Below are positions 20,086 to 29,181 of a DNA stretch of 64,000 bases, one piece after another. Every line of letters starts with the position of its first letter. Position 1 is the stretch's first letter. The notes under the pieces were generated by a model. It did not search any database and was not told where the DNA came from. It saw only the letters and a list, made by a program, of their open reading frames with translations. Position numbers and translations under genes: made by a program. Where the stretch lies: assembly GCA_947500555.1 (NCBI GenBank), contig CANMSE010000001.1:744001-808000 (forward strand), read 5' to 3'. The DNA is from an uncultured Fulvivirga sp. (GTDB lineage: Bacteria; Bacteroidota; Bacteroidia; Cytophagales; Cyclobacteriaceae).

Positions 20086-21261
20086 TTAATTCAGGAATTC
20101 ATAGATTCCTGCTACACCTTGGCCACCACCAACACATGCCGTAACCATTCCGTATTTTTGCTTTCTTCTTCTCATTTCGTCAAAAAGCTGAATGGAAAGT
20201 TTTGCTCCTGAACAACCCAGTGGGTGGCCTAAAGCAATTGCCCCTCCGTTCGGATTAACTCTACTTTGATCAATTTCTAACTCTTTCATTACAGCTAAAG
20301 ATTGAGCTGCAAAAGCTTCATTTAATTCTATTTGCTCTATGTCTTCAAGTTTTAGCCCCGCTTTTGACAAAGCCTTTGGAACTGCAGCTACAGGTCCAAT
20401 TCCCATAATTCTAGGCTCTACACCTGCCGCTACATAACTCACCATTCGAGCTATTGGTTTGAGATTTAACTCATTTACCATTTTTTCTGACATGACCATT
20501 ACGAAAGCCGCTCCGTCAGATGTCTGACTTGAGTTTCCAGCTGTAACAGATCCTCCAGCAGCAAATACCGGACGTAATTTTGCTAGTGCTTCTACTGTAG
20601 TATCTGGTCTAACCCCTTCATCTGTGTCAACAGTATATTCTTTGGTTTGCTTTTTCATATTAGCATCAAGAAAGGTCTCCTCTACCTTAATAGGTACAAT
20701 CTGATCCTTGAACTTACCTTCCTTAATTGCTACTGCTGCTTTTACGTGAGAATTGTAAGAAAACTCATCTTGGTCTCCTCTTGAAATTTCATATTGTTGA
20801 GCTACTTGTTCAGCAGTTAAACCCATACTGGTATAGTAGTCTGGTGTTTTTGAAGCAATCTTATAATTCAATGCAGTTTTATAACCCATTACCGGAACCA
20901 ATGACATGGATTCGGTTCCTCCAGCTATAATGCAATCGGCCATTCCCGAATGAATACGAGATGCGGCAATACTTATAGCTTCTAAACCAGATCCACAATA
21001 TCTATTTATTACCATTCCAGGTACTTCTAACGGAAGAGATAATAAGGAAATCATTCTACCCATCTGCATTCCTTGCTCTGCTTCTTGCACGGCATTACCC
21101 ACTATCAGATCATCAACTCTTTTTGGGTCGAAGTCCTTGACAGAAGCAACCAAGTGTTTGATTACATCTGCTGCGAGATCATCTGGTCTGGTAAATCGAA
21201 AACCTCCTCTTCCAGCCTTACCGACTGCTGTTCTATATCCTGCTACTATATATGCATCCAT
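20086..21261 (-). CDS. Acetyl-CoA C-acyltransferase (thiolase)
   Basis: INRYCGSGLEAISIAASRI (active Cys), NPNGGAIALGHPLGCSGAKL, VTACVGGGQGVAGIYE. Confidence 0.95.
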   Translation of the reverse strand: MDAYIVAGYRTAVGKAGRGGFRFTRPDDLAADVIKHLVASVKDFDPKRVDDLIVGNAVQEAEQGMQMGRMISLLSLPLEVPGMVINRYCGSGLEAISIAASRIHSGMADCIIAGGTESMSLVPVMGYKTALNYKIASKTPDYYTSMGLTAEQVAQQYEISRGDQDEFSYNSHVKAAVAIKEGKFKDQIVPIKVEETFLDANMKKQTKEYTVDTDEGVRPDTTVEALAKLRPVFAAGGSVTAGNSSQTSDGAAFVMVMSEKMVNELNLKPIARMVSYVAAGVEPRIMGIGPVAAVPKALSKAGLKLEDIEQIELNEAFAAQSLAVMKELEIDQSRVNPNGGAIALGHPLGCSGAKLSIQLFDEMRRRKQKYGMVTACVGGGQGVAGIYEFLN

Positions 21262-21300
21262 ATTTTAATAATTTTAATTGTGAGCGCAAACTGAACGCTA

Positions 21301-23703
21301 TTAATTTCTAAGTGGTTTACCTGTGGTTAAAATACTTTGTATTCTTTCCAATGTTTTCTTCTCACCAGTAAGTGATAAGAATGCTTCTCTTTCTAAATCT
21401 AAAAGATATTGCTCCGTCACTTCTTGTGGATATGATAGGTCACCACCACACATTACGTAGGCAATTTTATTTGCAATTTTTAAATCATGCTCTGAAATGT
21501 AGTTCCCCATTTTCATTCCATTAACACCAGCCATGAAAAGCGCCATTCCCGTTTTTCCCTGAACCTTAATATTTTTAGCTTGAACCGGCATTGTATATCC
21601 AGCATCAGCAAGTTCTAATACGGTTGATTTGGCATCAGCAATTTGCCGATCCTTGTTAATGGTAATTCTATCTTGAGGTCTCAAAATATTCATGTCTCTA
21701 GCTTCCTCGGCAGAAGTAGCCACTTTTGCAGTTGCTATATTCATGAATGAATTTTGAAGGGCATTCAAAACTACATCACCGGTTTCTATGCCATCAGAAA
21801 CTCTTTTAGTAAGCTCCTTTGTTCCGCCTCCACCTGGAATCAGACCAACACCCACTTCTACTAATCCAACATATGTTTCCGCTGCTGCCTGAATAATATC
21901 TGCATGCATAGACATCTCGCAACCTCCGCCTAATGTTAAACCATGTGGAGCTACTACAACGGGTATGGAAGAATATCGAACCCGCATTATTGTGTTTTGA
22001 AAATGACGAATCATAAAATCGACCTCATCAAATTCTTGTTCGATAGCATACATAAATACCATTCCCAAGTTTGCTCCGGCAGAAAACTGAGCGCCTTGAT
22101 TTCCTATGACGAGGCCTCGGTAATCCTTTTCAGCCATATCAATGGCTTTATTGATTCCTTCTACAACTTCTCCTCCAAGAGTATTCATCTTAGTATGGAA
22201 TTCAATATTTAAAACTCCATCTCCTAAATCGAAAATCGTAGATCCAGAGTTACTCCACACTACTTTATTTTCTCTGATATTGTCAAGGATGACATATTCT
22301 TCAGCACCAGGAACTGCTTTGTAAGACTTTGAATTTATATCATAATAATGTCTGACTCCCTCTTTGGCAGTATAAAATGAAGTAATCCCTGCATCAAGCA
22401 TATCATAAACCCATTGGTTAGGCTTATAATCCATCTCCTCCATTTTACCAACCGTTTTGGCAACATCAACAGCATCCCACGTTTCAAAAGGTCCAACTTC
22501 CCAACCAAAACCAGCACAGATTGCATCATCAATTTTATAAAGCTCATCGGCTATTTCAGGAATACGATTTGTTACATATTGAAATAATGCATAAAATGAA
22601 TCTCGGTAGAATTCTCCTGCTTTATCCTTACCTGAAAAAAGAACCTTGTATCTTTCTTTCAGATTATCAATTGACTTGGTAGTTTCAAGCGTAGCAAAAG
22701 AGGCTTTCTTTTTAGGCTCGTACTCTAACGTGTCAAGATTGAGTGTCAAAATGTTGGTTTTGCCTTTCTCATCTTTTGTCTTTTTGTAAAACCCTTGTTT
22801 GGTTTTATCTCCTAACCAGTTGTTCTCTACAAGCTTGTCAACTACTTCAGGAAGCTTAAATGTATCTCTTCCTTCATCATTAGGAAGACCTGCATAAAGT
22901 CCATTGGCAACTTTAACCAAAGTATCTAGACCTACAACATCAGAAGTCCGGAACGTAGCGGATTTTGGCCTGCCTATTACAGGGCCTGTAAGTTTATCTA
23001 TTTCATCGACATTGAGCCCTAATTTTTGCATGGACGCAATCACTTTTAGTATAGCAAAAATTCCTACCCTGTTAGCGATAAAAGCTGGTGTATCTTTAGC
23101 CAGAACTGTAGTCTTTCCTAGATACAGATCTCCATATCTCATGAAAAAATCCGTGATTTCAGGGTCTGTTTTTTTAGTAGGAATGATCTCCAATAATTTC
23201 AAATACCTTGGAGGGTTAAAAAAGTGAGTTCCACAAAAATGTTTTTGGAAATCATCACTCCTGCCTTCCAACATAAAATTGATAGGAATACCAGAAGTGT
23301 TCGAGGTAATCAGTGTTCCGGGAGTTCTATATTCTTCTACCTGATCAAATACTTTTTTCTTAATGTCCAGGTTTTCGACAACGACCTCTATAGTCCAATC
23401 GCAGTCTTTAATTTTTGACATATCGTCCTCAAAGTTTCCTAAAGAAATTCGACTTGCGAAACTTTTATCATAAAGAGGAGCTGGCTTAGATTTTATGGCT
23501 GAAGTGAAAGCATCATTAACTATTCTGTTACGTACAGCTTTATCTTCCAAAGTAAGCTTCATCTTTTTCTCACTTTCGTTCACCTCTCGAGGAACTATAT
23601 CGAGCAAAAGAACATCTACCCCAATGTTAGCAAAGTGACAGGCAATGCGAGATCCCATAATACCAGAACCTAATACTGCAACTTTTCTTATTCGTCTTGT
23701 CAT
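21301..23703 (-). CDS. 3-hydroxyacyl-CoA dehydrogenase/enoyl-CoA hydratase fusion (FadB-like)
   Basis: VAVLGSGIMGSRIACHFANIG (NAD fold), HFFNPPRYLKLLEIIPT, C-terminal crotonase domain with APHGLTLGGGCEM. Confidence 0.95.
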   Translation of the reverse strand: MTRRIRKVAVLGSGIMGSRIACHFANIGVDVLLLDIVPREVNESEKKMKLTLEDKAVRNRIVNDAFTSAIKSKPAPLYDKSFASRISLGNFEDDMSKIKDCDWTIEVVVENLDIKKKVFDQVEEYRTPGTLITSNTSGIPINFMLEGRSDDFQKHFCGTHFFNPPRYLKLLEIIPTKKTDPEITDFFMRYGDLYLGKTTVLAKDTPAFIANRVGIFAILKVIASMQKLGLNVDEIDKLTGPVIGRPKSATFRTSDVVGLDTLVKVANGLYAGLPNDEGRDTFKLPEVVDKLVENNWLGDKTKQGFYKKTKDEKGKTNILTLNLDTLEYEPKKKASFATLETTKSIDNLKERYKVLFSGKDKAGEFYRDSFYALFQYVTNRIPEIADELYKIDDAICAGFGWEVGPFETWDAVDVAKTVGKMEEMDYKPNQWVYDMLDAGITSFYTAKEGVRHYYDINSKSYKAVPGAEEYVILDNIRENKVVWSNSGSTIFDLGDGVLNIEFHTKMNTLGGEVVEGINKAIDMAEKDYRGLVIGNQGAQFSAGANLGMVFMYAIEQEFDEVDFMIRHFQNTIMRVRYSSIPVVVAPHGLTLGGGCEMSMHADIIQAAAETYVGLVEVGVGLIPGGGGTKELTKRVSDGIETGDVVLNALQNSFMNIATAKVATSAEEARDMNILRPQDRITINKDRQIADAKSTVLELADAGYTMPVQAKNIKVQGKTGMALFMAGVNGMKMGNYISEHDLKIANKIAYVMCGGDLSYPQEVTEQYLLDLEREAFLSLTGEKKTLERIQSILTTGKPLRN

Positions 23704-23707
23704 TAGC

Positions 23708-24160
23708 TTATTTGTTGTTAGTGTTATCGTAAATTTTATTATGATCTATAATCTTATTGATGTCGTCAATCACATCGAAAAAAACATTGAGCTTGGACTC
23801 TGGAATTACTTTCCTCACTTGGTTATTAAATGCGAGAACTGTTGCCCTAGAAACCTCTTTTTTTCGTTTTCCTTCATCAGTAAGAAAAATTCGAACAGAA
23901 CGCCCGTCATTCAAATCTGGCTTTCGATATATGAGCCTTTTCTCTTCCATGTTTTTAAGCACACGGGTCAGGCTTCTTGATTCCAAGCCCATTAAGGGAG
24001 CAATTTTAGTCGCTGGAGTTCCGTCTTTAGAGCTTATATTTAATAATACAAAACCTATAGAAGTGGTAATATCTTGCTTAACTGCCTGTTGATTATACAT
24101 GCGAGAAATTGCATGCCAAGCTGATTTAATATTATGATCAATTGTTTCTTCCCTTTTCAT
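23708..24160 (-). CDS. MarR family transcriptional regulator
   Basis: ATKIAPLMGLESRSLTRVLKNMEEKRLIYRKPDLNDGRSVRIFLTDEGK: MarR winged-helix pattern; 4 nt upstream of the FadB-like gene in the same orientation. Confidence 0.9.
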   Translation of the reverse strand: MKREETIDHNIKSAWHAISRMYNQQAVKQDITTSIGFVLLNISSKDGTPATKIAPLMGLESRSLTRVLKNMEEKRLIYRKPDLNDGRSVRIFLTDEGKRKKEVSRATVLAFNNQVRKVIPESKLNVFFDVIDDINKIIDHNKIYDNTNNK

Positions 24161-24208
24161 TTGTTATCCAAATCGTTCAAATAGATTTTGGGATAACAAA
24201 TATATAAA

Positions 24209-24234
24209 AATTTGTTATGCATGCATAACAAATT
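24209..24234. promoter_or_regulatory. 26-bp perfect palindrome, candidate MarR operator
   Basis: AATTTGTTATGCATGCATAACAAATT; half-site ATAACAAAT also at 24193-24201 and its inverse at 24159-24167. Confidence 0.7.
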
Positions 24235-24324
24235 GTTTTAATTATTTAGTCAAGCCTATTGGGCTAAATTAATTACTTTTATTAGGGTTCTATGAAGCTA
24301 CAATTTTTTAAACATTAATACACA

Positions 24325-26151
24325 TTGACCAAACTTAAACACTCATCAATAACAAATACCATCTCTACTCTCAGTGAATCTTATTTAATTGAATGTTCCT
24401 GGGAAGTATGTAACCAACTCGGTGGAATCTACACCGTGATTCGGTCCAAAGTTCCTGAATATTCTAAGCAGTGGGGAAATAGGTACTGTTTGATTGGTCC
24501 ACTGGTTGGGCAAAATATCAAAGCCGAAATTGATGAGATTACGGATTTCAATACACCTATTGGTCGTTCCGTTAAAAAGCTAAAGTCTCAGGGGCTTTCT
24601 ATTATTTATGGAACTTGGCTAATAACTGGTCGCCCTACTGTCATACTAATTGATATTGAACCCTCATTAAGTGACATCACCGAGATCAGAAAGCAATATT
24701 ATGCGGAGCATCAACTCATCATACAGGATGATAATCTTCAGAAACAAGTAATGGCCTTTGCCAGTGTCACTCGCACGATAGTAACTACCATTAGCACGGA
24801 ATTAAAAAGTGCTAACCTGATCACCCACTTTCATGAGTGGATGGCCGCTCTTCCTATTTTAGATATTAAAAAGAAACACACGAACATAAAGACAGTCTTC
24901 ACGACACATGCTACCGCTCTTGGAAGGTATGTCGCAATGAATGAAGAGGATTTCTACAACAAACTCAGCTTCTATGACTGGAAAGCAGAGGCCGAAAAAT
25001 ATAATATCCTTCCAATAGCGACCATTGAAAGACTAAGTGCCCAAAATTGTGATGTTTTCACCACGGTGAGTGATGTTACTGCTAAAGAGTGTGAAACCTT
25101 TTATGGCAGGAAACCAGACTTTATAACACCAAATGGTTTGAACATAGAACGATTTGTCGCTTCTCATGAGGTTCAAAACCTACATCAGGAATTTAAAAAT
25201 GAAATCCATGAGTTTGTTATGGGTCACTTTTTTCATTCGTCTCCATTTGACCTTGATAAGACGGTTTACTTTTTTACCTCAGGTAGGTATGAGTTTAGGA
25301 ACAAAGGCTATGATATTACCCTTCAGGCATTAAAAAAGCTGAATCAACAACTGCGAAAGGAGAACGCTGATGTTACTGTTGTCATGTTCTTTATTACCAA
25401 AAGACCTACCTGGTCAATCAACCCTCTTGCGCTTCAGCAAAGAGGTGTGATGGAAGAGATTAGAAGTGTTTGTGCTTCTATCAAAGAGCAGGCAGGAGCT
25501 CGTCTTTTTTTGAGCGCAGCATCTGAAAGTGAAGATTACAGAATTCCTGACCTTAATAATTTAGTCGATGACTACTGGAAATTAAGATATAGAAGAATTT
25601 TGCAATCTTGGAAATCAGACCAATGGCCGTTGGTGGTCACTCATAATATGAAAGACGATGATGGTGACGATATTATCCAATTCATCAGGTCTGCACCTTT
25701 AGTCAATGACCCAAAAGATAAAGTGAAAGTGGTTTATCATCCGGATTTTATCGACTCTACTAATCCTCTATTTGGTATTGACTACAATGAGTTTGTTCGT
25801 GGTTGTCATTTAGGCATATTCCCGAGTTATTATGAGCCCTGGGGCTACACACCTCTTGAATGTTTGGCCCAGGGTGTACCCGCGATAACTTCTGATTTAA
25901 CAGGCTTTGGAGATTATACCGGAGCGAATTTTCCAGGACATGAACAGGCCGGTGCTTATTTACTTAAAAGATCAAAGTTAAAGCCTGACCTGGTAGTAAA
26001 AGAGCTTACAGACATGATGTATAAATTTACCCAACTAAGTAGAAGAGACAGGATTGTGCTGCGCAACAAAGCGGAAGATCTCGCTGAAAACTTTGATTGG
26101 TCTAAGCTCAGCAGGTATTATAATGAAGCTTATGCAAAAGCCATCAAATAA
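24325..26151 (+). CDS. Glycogen synthase, GT3 (eukaryotic GYS)-type
   Basis: CSWEVCNQLGGIYTVIRSKVPEYSKQWGNRYCLIGP, FTTHATALGRY, GIFPSYYEPWGYTPLECLAQGVPAITSDLTGFGDY; TTG start. Confidence 0.88.
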   Translation: MTKLKHSSITNTISTLSESYLIECSWEVCNQLGGIYTVIRSKVPEYSKQWGNRYCLIGPLVGQNIKAEIDEITDFNTPIGRSVKKLKSQGLSIIYGTWLITGRPTVILIDIEPSLSDITEIRKQYYAEHQLIIQDDNLQKQVMAFASVTRTIVTTISTELKSANLITHFHEWMAALPILDIKKKHTNIKTVFTTHATALGRYVAMNEEDFYNKLSFYDWKAEAEKYNILPIATIERLSAQNCDVFTTVSDVTAKECETFYGRKPDFITPNGLNIERFVASHEVQNLHQEFKNEIHEFVMGHFFHSSPFDLDKTVYFFTSGRYEFRNKGYDITLQALKKLNQQLRKENADVTVVMFFITKRPTWSINPLALQQRGVMEEIRSVCASIKEQAGARLFLSAASESEDYRIPDLNNLVDDYWKLRYRRILQSWKSDQWPLVVTHNMKDDDGDDIIQFIRSAPLVNDPKDKVKVVYHPDFIDSTNPLFGIDYNEFVRGCHLGIFPSYYEPWGYTPLECLAQGVPAITSDLTGFGDYTGANFPGHEQAGAYLLKRSKLKPDLVVKELTDMMYKFTQLSRRDRIVLRNKAEDLAENFDWSKLSRYYNEAYAKAIK

Positions 26152-26209
26152 CTTCTTTGGACCAAGCCATGTTTAATCTTAAAGCCGATAGATAAAGTAA
26201 CAAGAAGTT

Positions 26210-28660
26210 ATGATTGGAAATTATTTTAAAGTCGCCTTTCGAAACTTAAAAAAGCATAAATTTTATTCCATCATTAATGTAACAGGTCTTGCTATAGGTA
26301 TAGCCTGTAGTATGCTCATCTATCTTTTTGTGAGTAATGAAATGAGCTATGATCAGTTTCATAAAAACGGTGATAGAGTCTACAGAATAGTTAGACATGG
26401 TTCCTTAAATGGAACAGAGTTTCATCATGCCGTTGCTCCTGCGGCTATGGCATTTAGTATGGTGTCTGAACTTCCCGAAGTTGAGCAAGCTGTAAGGTTT
26501 AAACGTAATGGATCATATTTAGTACGCACTCCAGATGCAAAGGAAAGTGTCCGAGAAAATAAAGTCATCTTTACAGATTCTACTTTTTTTGATCTTTTCT
26601 CTTTTCAATTAATAGAAGGTGATAAAAGTAGTACTCTAACTAGGCCAAATACACTGGCTGTAAGCAAATCCGTGGCTGACAGATATTTTCATGGACAGAG
26701 TGCTTTAAATAAAACTCTCTTACTCGATGGAGATAAAGATTATGAAATAACAGCAGTCTTTGAGGATATGCCCTCAAACTCCCATATACAGTTTGATTTT
26801 TTAATTTCACTTAGCTCATTAGAAGATGCTAATAACCCTATATGGTTGAGCAATAATTTTTACACTTATTTTAGACTTCAAGAAGGAGTGCAACCAGAGA
26901 AGTTTAATACAAAGCTTAATGCATTCTACGAAAGTAAAATAGAACCCGAAATTCAACGCTTTGCGGGTGTAGGGTTGAAAGAGTTTAAGTCGGTAGGTAA
27001 CTTTGTCAATTTAGAGATACAGCGCATCTCCGATATATATCTGACTTCTAATTTCATCTTCGACATTGGACCTGTAGGTAACGAACAGACCGTTTATCTT
27101 TTTATTGCCATTGCCATTTTCATATTGGGTTTGGCTTGCATCAATTTCATGAACCTTTCTACAGCACGATCTGCTACGAGAGCCAAAGAAGTGGGGGTTA
27201 GAAAGGCCCTTGGTTCTCACAAACCGGATCTGATTAAACAGTTTTTGACTGAATCCATTGTTATCAGTATCGGAGCTTTACTCCTAGGGTTTTTGTTGGT
27301 CCTGATGATATTGCCAGCATTCAATTTGTTGGCCGAACGCAATTTGAGTATACCAGCAACCGATATAACTTTTATGAGTTTGATTTTACTTGCTTCAATC
27401 TTTATCGGCATTATTGCTGGATCTTATCCAGCCTTTTTCCTGAGCTCTTTTAAGCCTGCCGATACTCTAAAAGGTAAGTTGGCAATTAGTGGTGGTAATT
27501 CATTACTCAGAAGCTCGCTTGTAGTCTTTCAGTTTTTTGTGAGCATCGTCCTGATTATAGGAACCATCGCCATACAAAGACAATTAAGTTTTATACAAAA
27601 TAAGCAGATAGGCTTTGACAAAGAACAAGTACTTCTAATACAAGACACTTATATGCTGGACGATTCCAGAGCGGCACTTAAAGAGGAAATTGATGATGTT
27701 AGTCCGGTCATTTCTTCTTCCTACAGTGGTTTTATTCCAGTAAGCGGATATAATAGAAATGAAACTATGTTCTGGAAGAAGGGTGTATCTCCAGGGGAAT
27801 CTAACTCAGCTAGTACTCAAGTATGGCTTGTTGATCATAATTATATAAATACTATGGGCATGGAGCTATTAGAGGGTCGTGATTTTGACAGGAATTTAGT
27901 ATCCGATTCTTCTGCTGTTATTCTAAATGAAGAGGCACTTAGAAAGTTTGGTTTTAAGGAGAATGGTGAACGGTTCATTCAGACCTATGCCTTTGATAAG
28001 GAAAATGGGAAGGTTCTACCTGAAGAGTATGATACCTATAAAGTTATTGGTGTATTAAAAGATTTTCATTTTGAATCCCTAAAAGAAACCGTAGCTCCTC
28101 TAGCTTTAAAACTGGGGAAAAGTACCAGCGTTTTGTCAGTAAGACTCGCTACTAATGATTATAAAAGTGTCATTAGCCAGGTAGAAAAAAAATGGAAAAA
28201 ATTCGGATCAGGCCTTCCATTTAGTTACAACTTCATGGATGATCAGTTTGATAAGATGTATAAAAATGAAGCACGTCTAGTAACGATTTTTGCTGTTTTC
28301 GCTACACTTGCTATTATCATTGGTTGTCTTGGCTTATTTGCATTAGCGACTTTTATGGCTGAACAAAAGATTAAAGAGATTGGAATTCGAAAAGTATTAG
28401 GTGCTAACGTAACAGAGCTGGTACTCATGTTAACAAAGAATTTTAGCAAACTGATTGTTGTAGCTTTTGTTTTAGCTTCTCCACTTGCATACTGGTTGCT
28501 TTCAATCTGGTTGGAAAGTTATATTTATAGAATCGAACTTGGCTGGGACCTTTTCATTTTGGCCGGAGTCATTGCTTTCGTAATTGCATGGGTTACCGTA
28601 AGCTATCAGTCGATCAGAGCTGCATCAAGTAATCCTGTAGATTCTCTACGAAATGATTGA
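26210..28660 (+). CDS. ABC transporter permease (MacB_PCD/FtsX type)
   Basis: NYFKVAFRNLKKHKFYSIINVTGLAIGIACSMLIY start, two FtsX-like blocks, C-terminal AASSNPVDSLRND. Confidence 0.9.
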   Translation: MIGNYFKVAFRNLKKHKFYSIINVTGLAIGIACSMLIYLFVSNEMSYDQFHKNGDRVYRIVRHGSLNGTEFHHAVAPAAMAFSMVSELPEVEQAVRFKRNGSYLVRTPDAKESVRENKVIFTDSTFFDLFSFQLIEGDKSSTLTRPNTLAVSKSVADRYFHGQSALNKTLLLDGDKDYEITAVFEDMPSNSHIQFDFLISLSSLEDANNPIWLSNNFYTYFRLQEGVQPEKFNTKLNAFYESKIEPEIQRFAGVGLKEFKSVGNFVNLEIQRISDIYLTSNFIFDIGPVGNEQTVYLFIAIAIFILGLACINFMNLSTARSATRAKEVGVRKALGSHKPDLIKQFLTESIVISIGALLLGFLLVLMILPAFNLLAERNLSIPATDITFMSLILLASIFIGIIAGSYPAFFLSSFKPADTLKGKLAISGGNSLLRSSLVVFQFFVSIVLIIGTIAIQRQLSFIQNKQIGFDKEQVLLIQDTYMLDDSRAALKEEIDDVSPVISSSYSGFIPVSGYNRNETMFWKKGVSPGESNSASTQVWLVDHNYINTMGMELLEGRDFDRNLVSDSSAVILNEEALRKFGFKENGERFIQTYAFDKENGKVLPEEYDTYKVIGVLKDFHFESLKETVAPLALKLGKSTSVLSVRLATNDYKSVISQVEKKWKKFGSGLPFSYNFMDDQFDKMYKNEARLVTIFAVFATLAIIIGCLGLFALATFMAEQKIKEIGIRKVLGANVTELVLMLTKNFSKLIVVAFVLASPLAYWLLSIWLESYIYRIELGWDLFILAGVIAFVIAWVTVSYQSIRAASSNPVDSLRND

Positions 28661-28782
28661 CTAAATGTAATTGCCTGTTGTATCGAAAATATTTTGAAGC
28701 TCAAAGATCACAAAACATGGTTCTTACTTTTCCTTGCCTTTTATGAGTTTATAGCTTGTTCAGAGAATAGCCAGACTTAGTA

Positions 28783-28806
28783 AGTATGTAACCTTAAATA
28801 CATACT
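28783..28806. promoter_or_regulatory. Candidate PadR operator
   Basis: AGTATGTA-accttaaa-TACATACT: perfect 8-bp arms, 8-nt spacer, contains ATGT...ACAT; 37 nt upstream of the padR-like start. Confidence 0.65.
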
Positions 28807-28842
28807 CTCGTATTACCTAAGACTCTAATGTATTGAAGAATT

Positions 28843-29181
28843 ATGCATAGCCCTGAATTACTAAAAGGAACGCTTCAAACTATTATTCTAAAGCTACTTG
28901 CCGACCACGGAAAAATGTATGGATATGAAATCACTCAAAAAGTGAAAGAACTTTCTGATGGTTCACTTGCCTTGACGGAAGGCGCGCTCTATCCTACATT
29001 ACATAAGCTGGAAGCCGAGGGTCTACTCTCAACTGAAAAAGTGAGCCTTGGCAAACGGGTTAGAAAATACTATACACTTACAGAAATTGGTAGAAGTAGC
29101 ATACAAAAAAGGATCGAAGATTTCGAATCCTTTATAAGCACAATGTTCAATGTATTACAATTGAGACCTATCGGCTCATGA
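28843..29181 (+). CDS. PadR family transcriptional regulator
   Basis: LLKGTLQTIILKLLADHGKMYGYEITQKVKELSDGSLALTEGALYPTLHKLEAEGLL. Confidence 0.93.
   Translation: MHSPELLKGTLQTIILKLLADHGKMYGYEITQKVKELSDGSLALTEGALYPTLHKLEAEGLLSTEKVSLGKRVRKYYTLTEIGRSSIQKRIEDFESFISTMFNVLQLRPIGS

Noticed and set aside
18652-20144. Plus-strand ORFs over the acyl-CoA dehydrogenase gene
   Set aside because: Antisense to a clear enzyme gene; no independent support.
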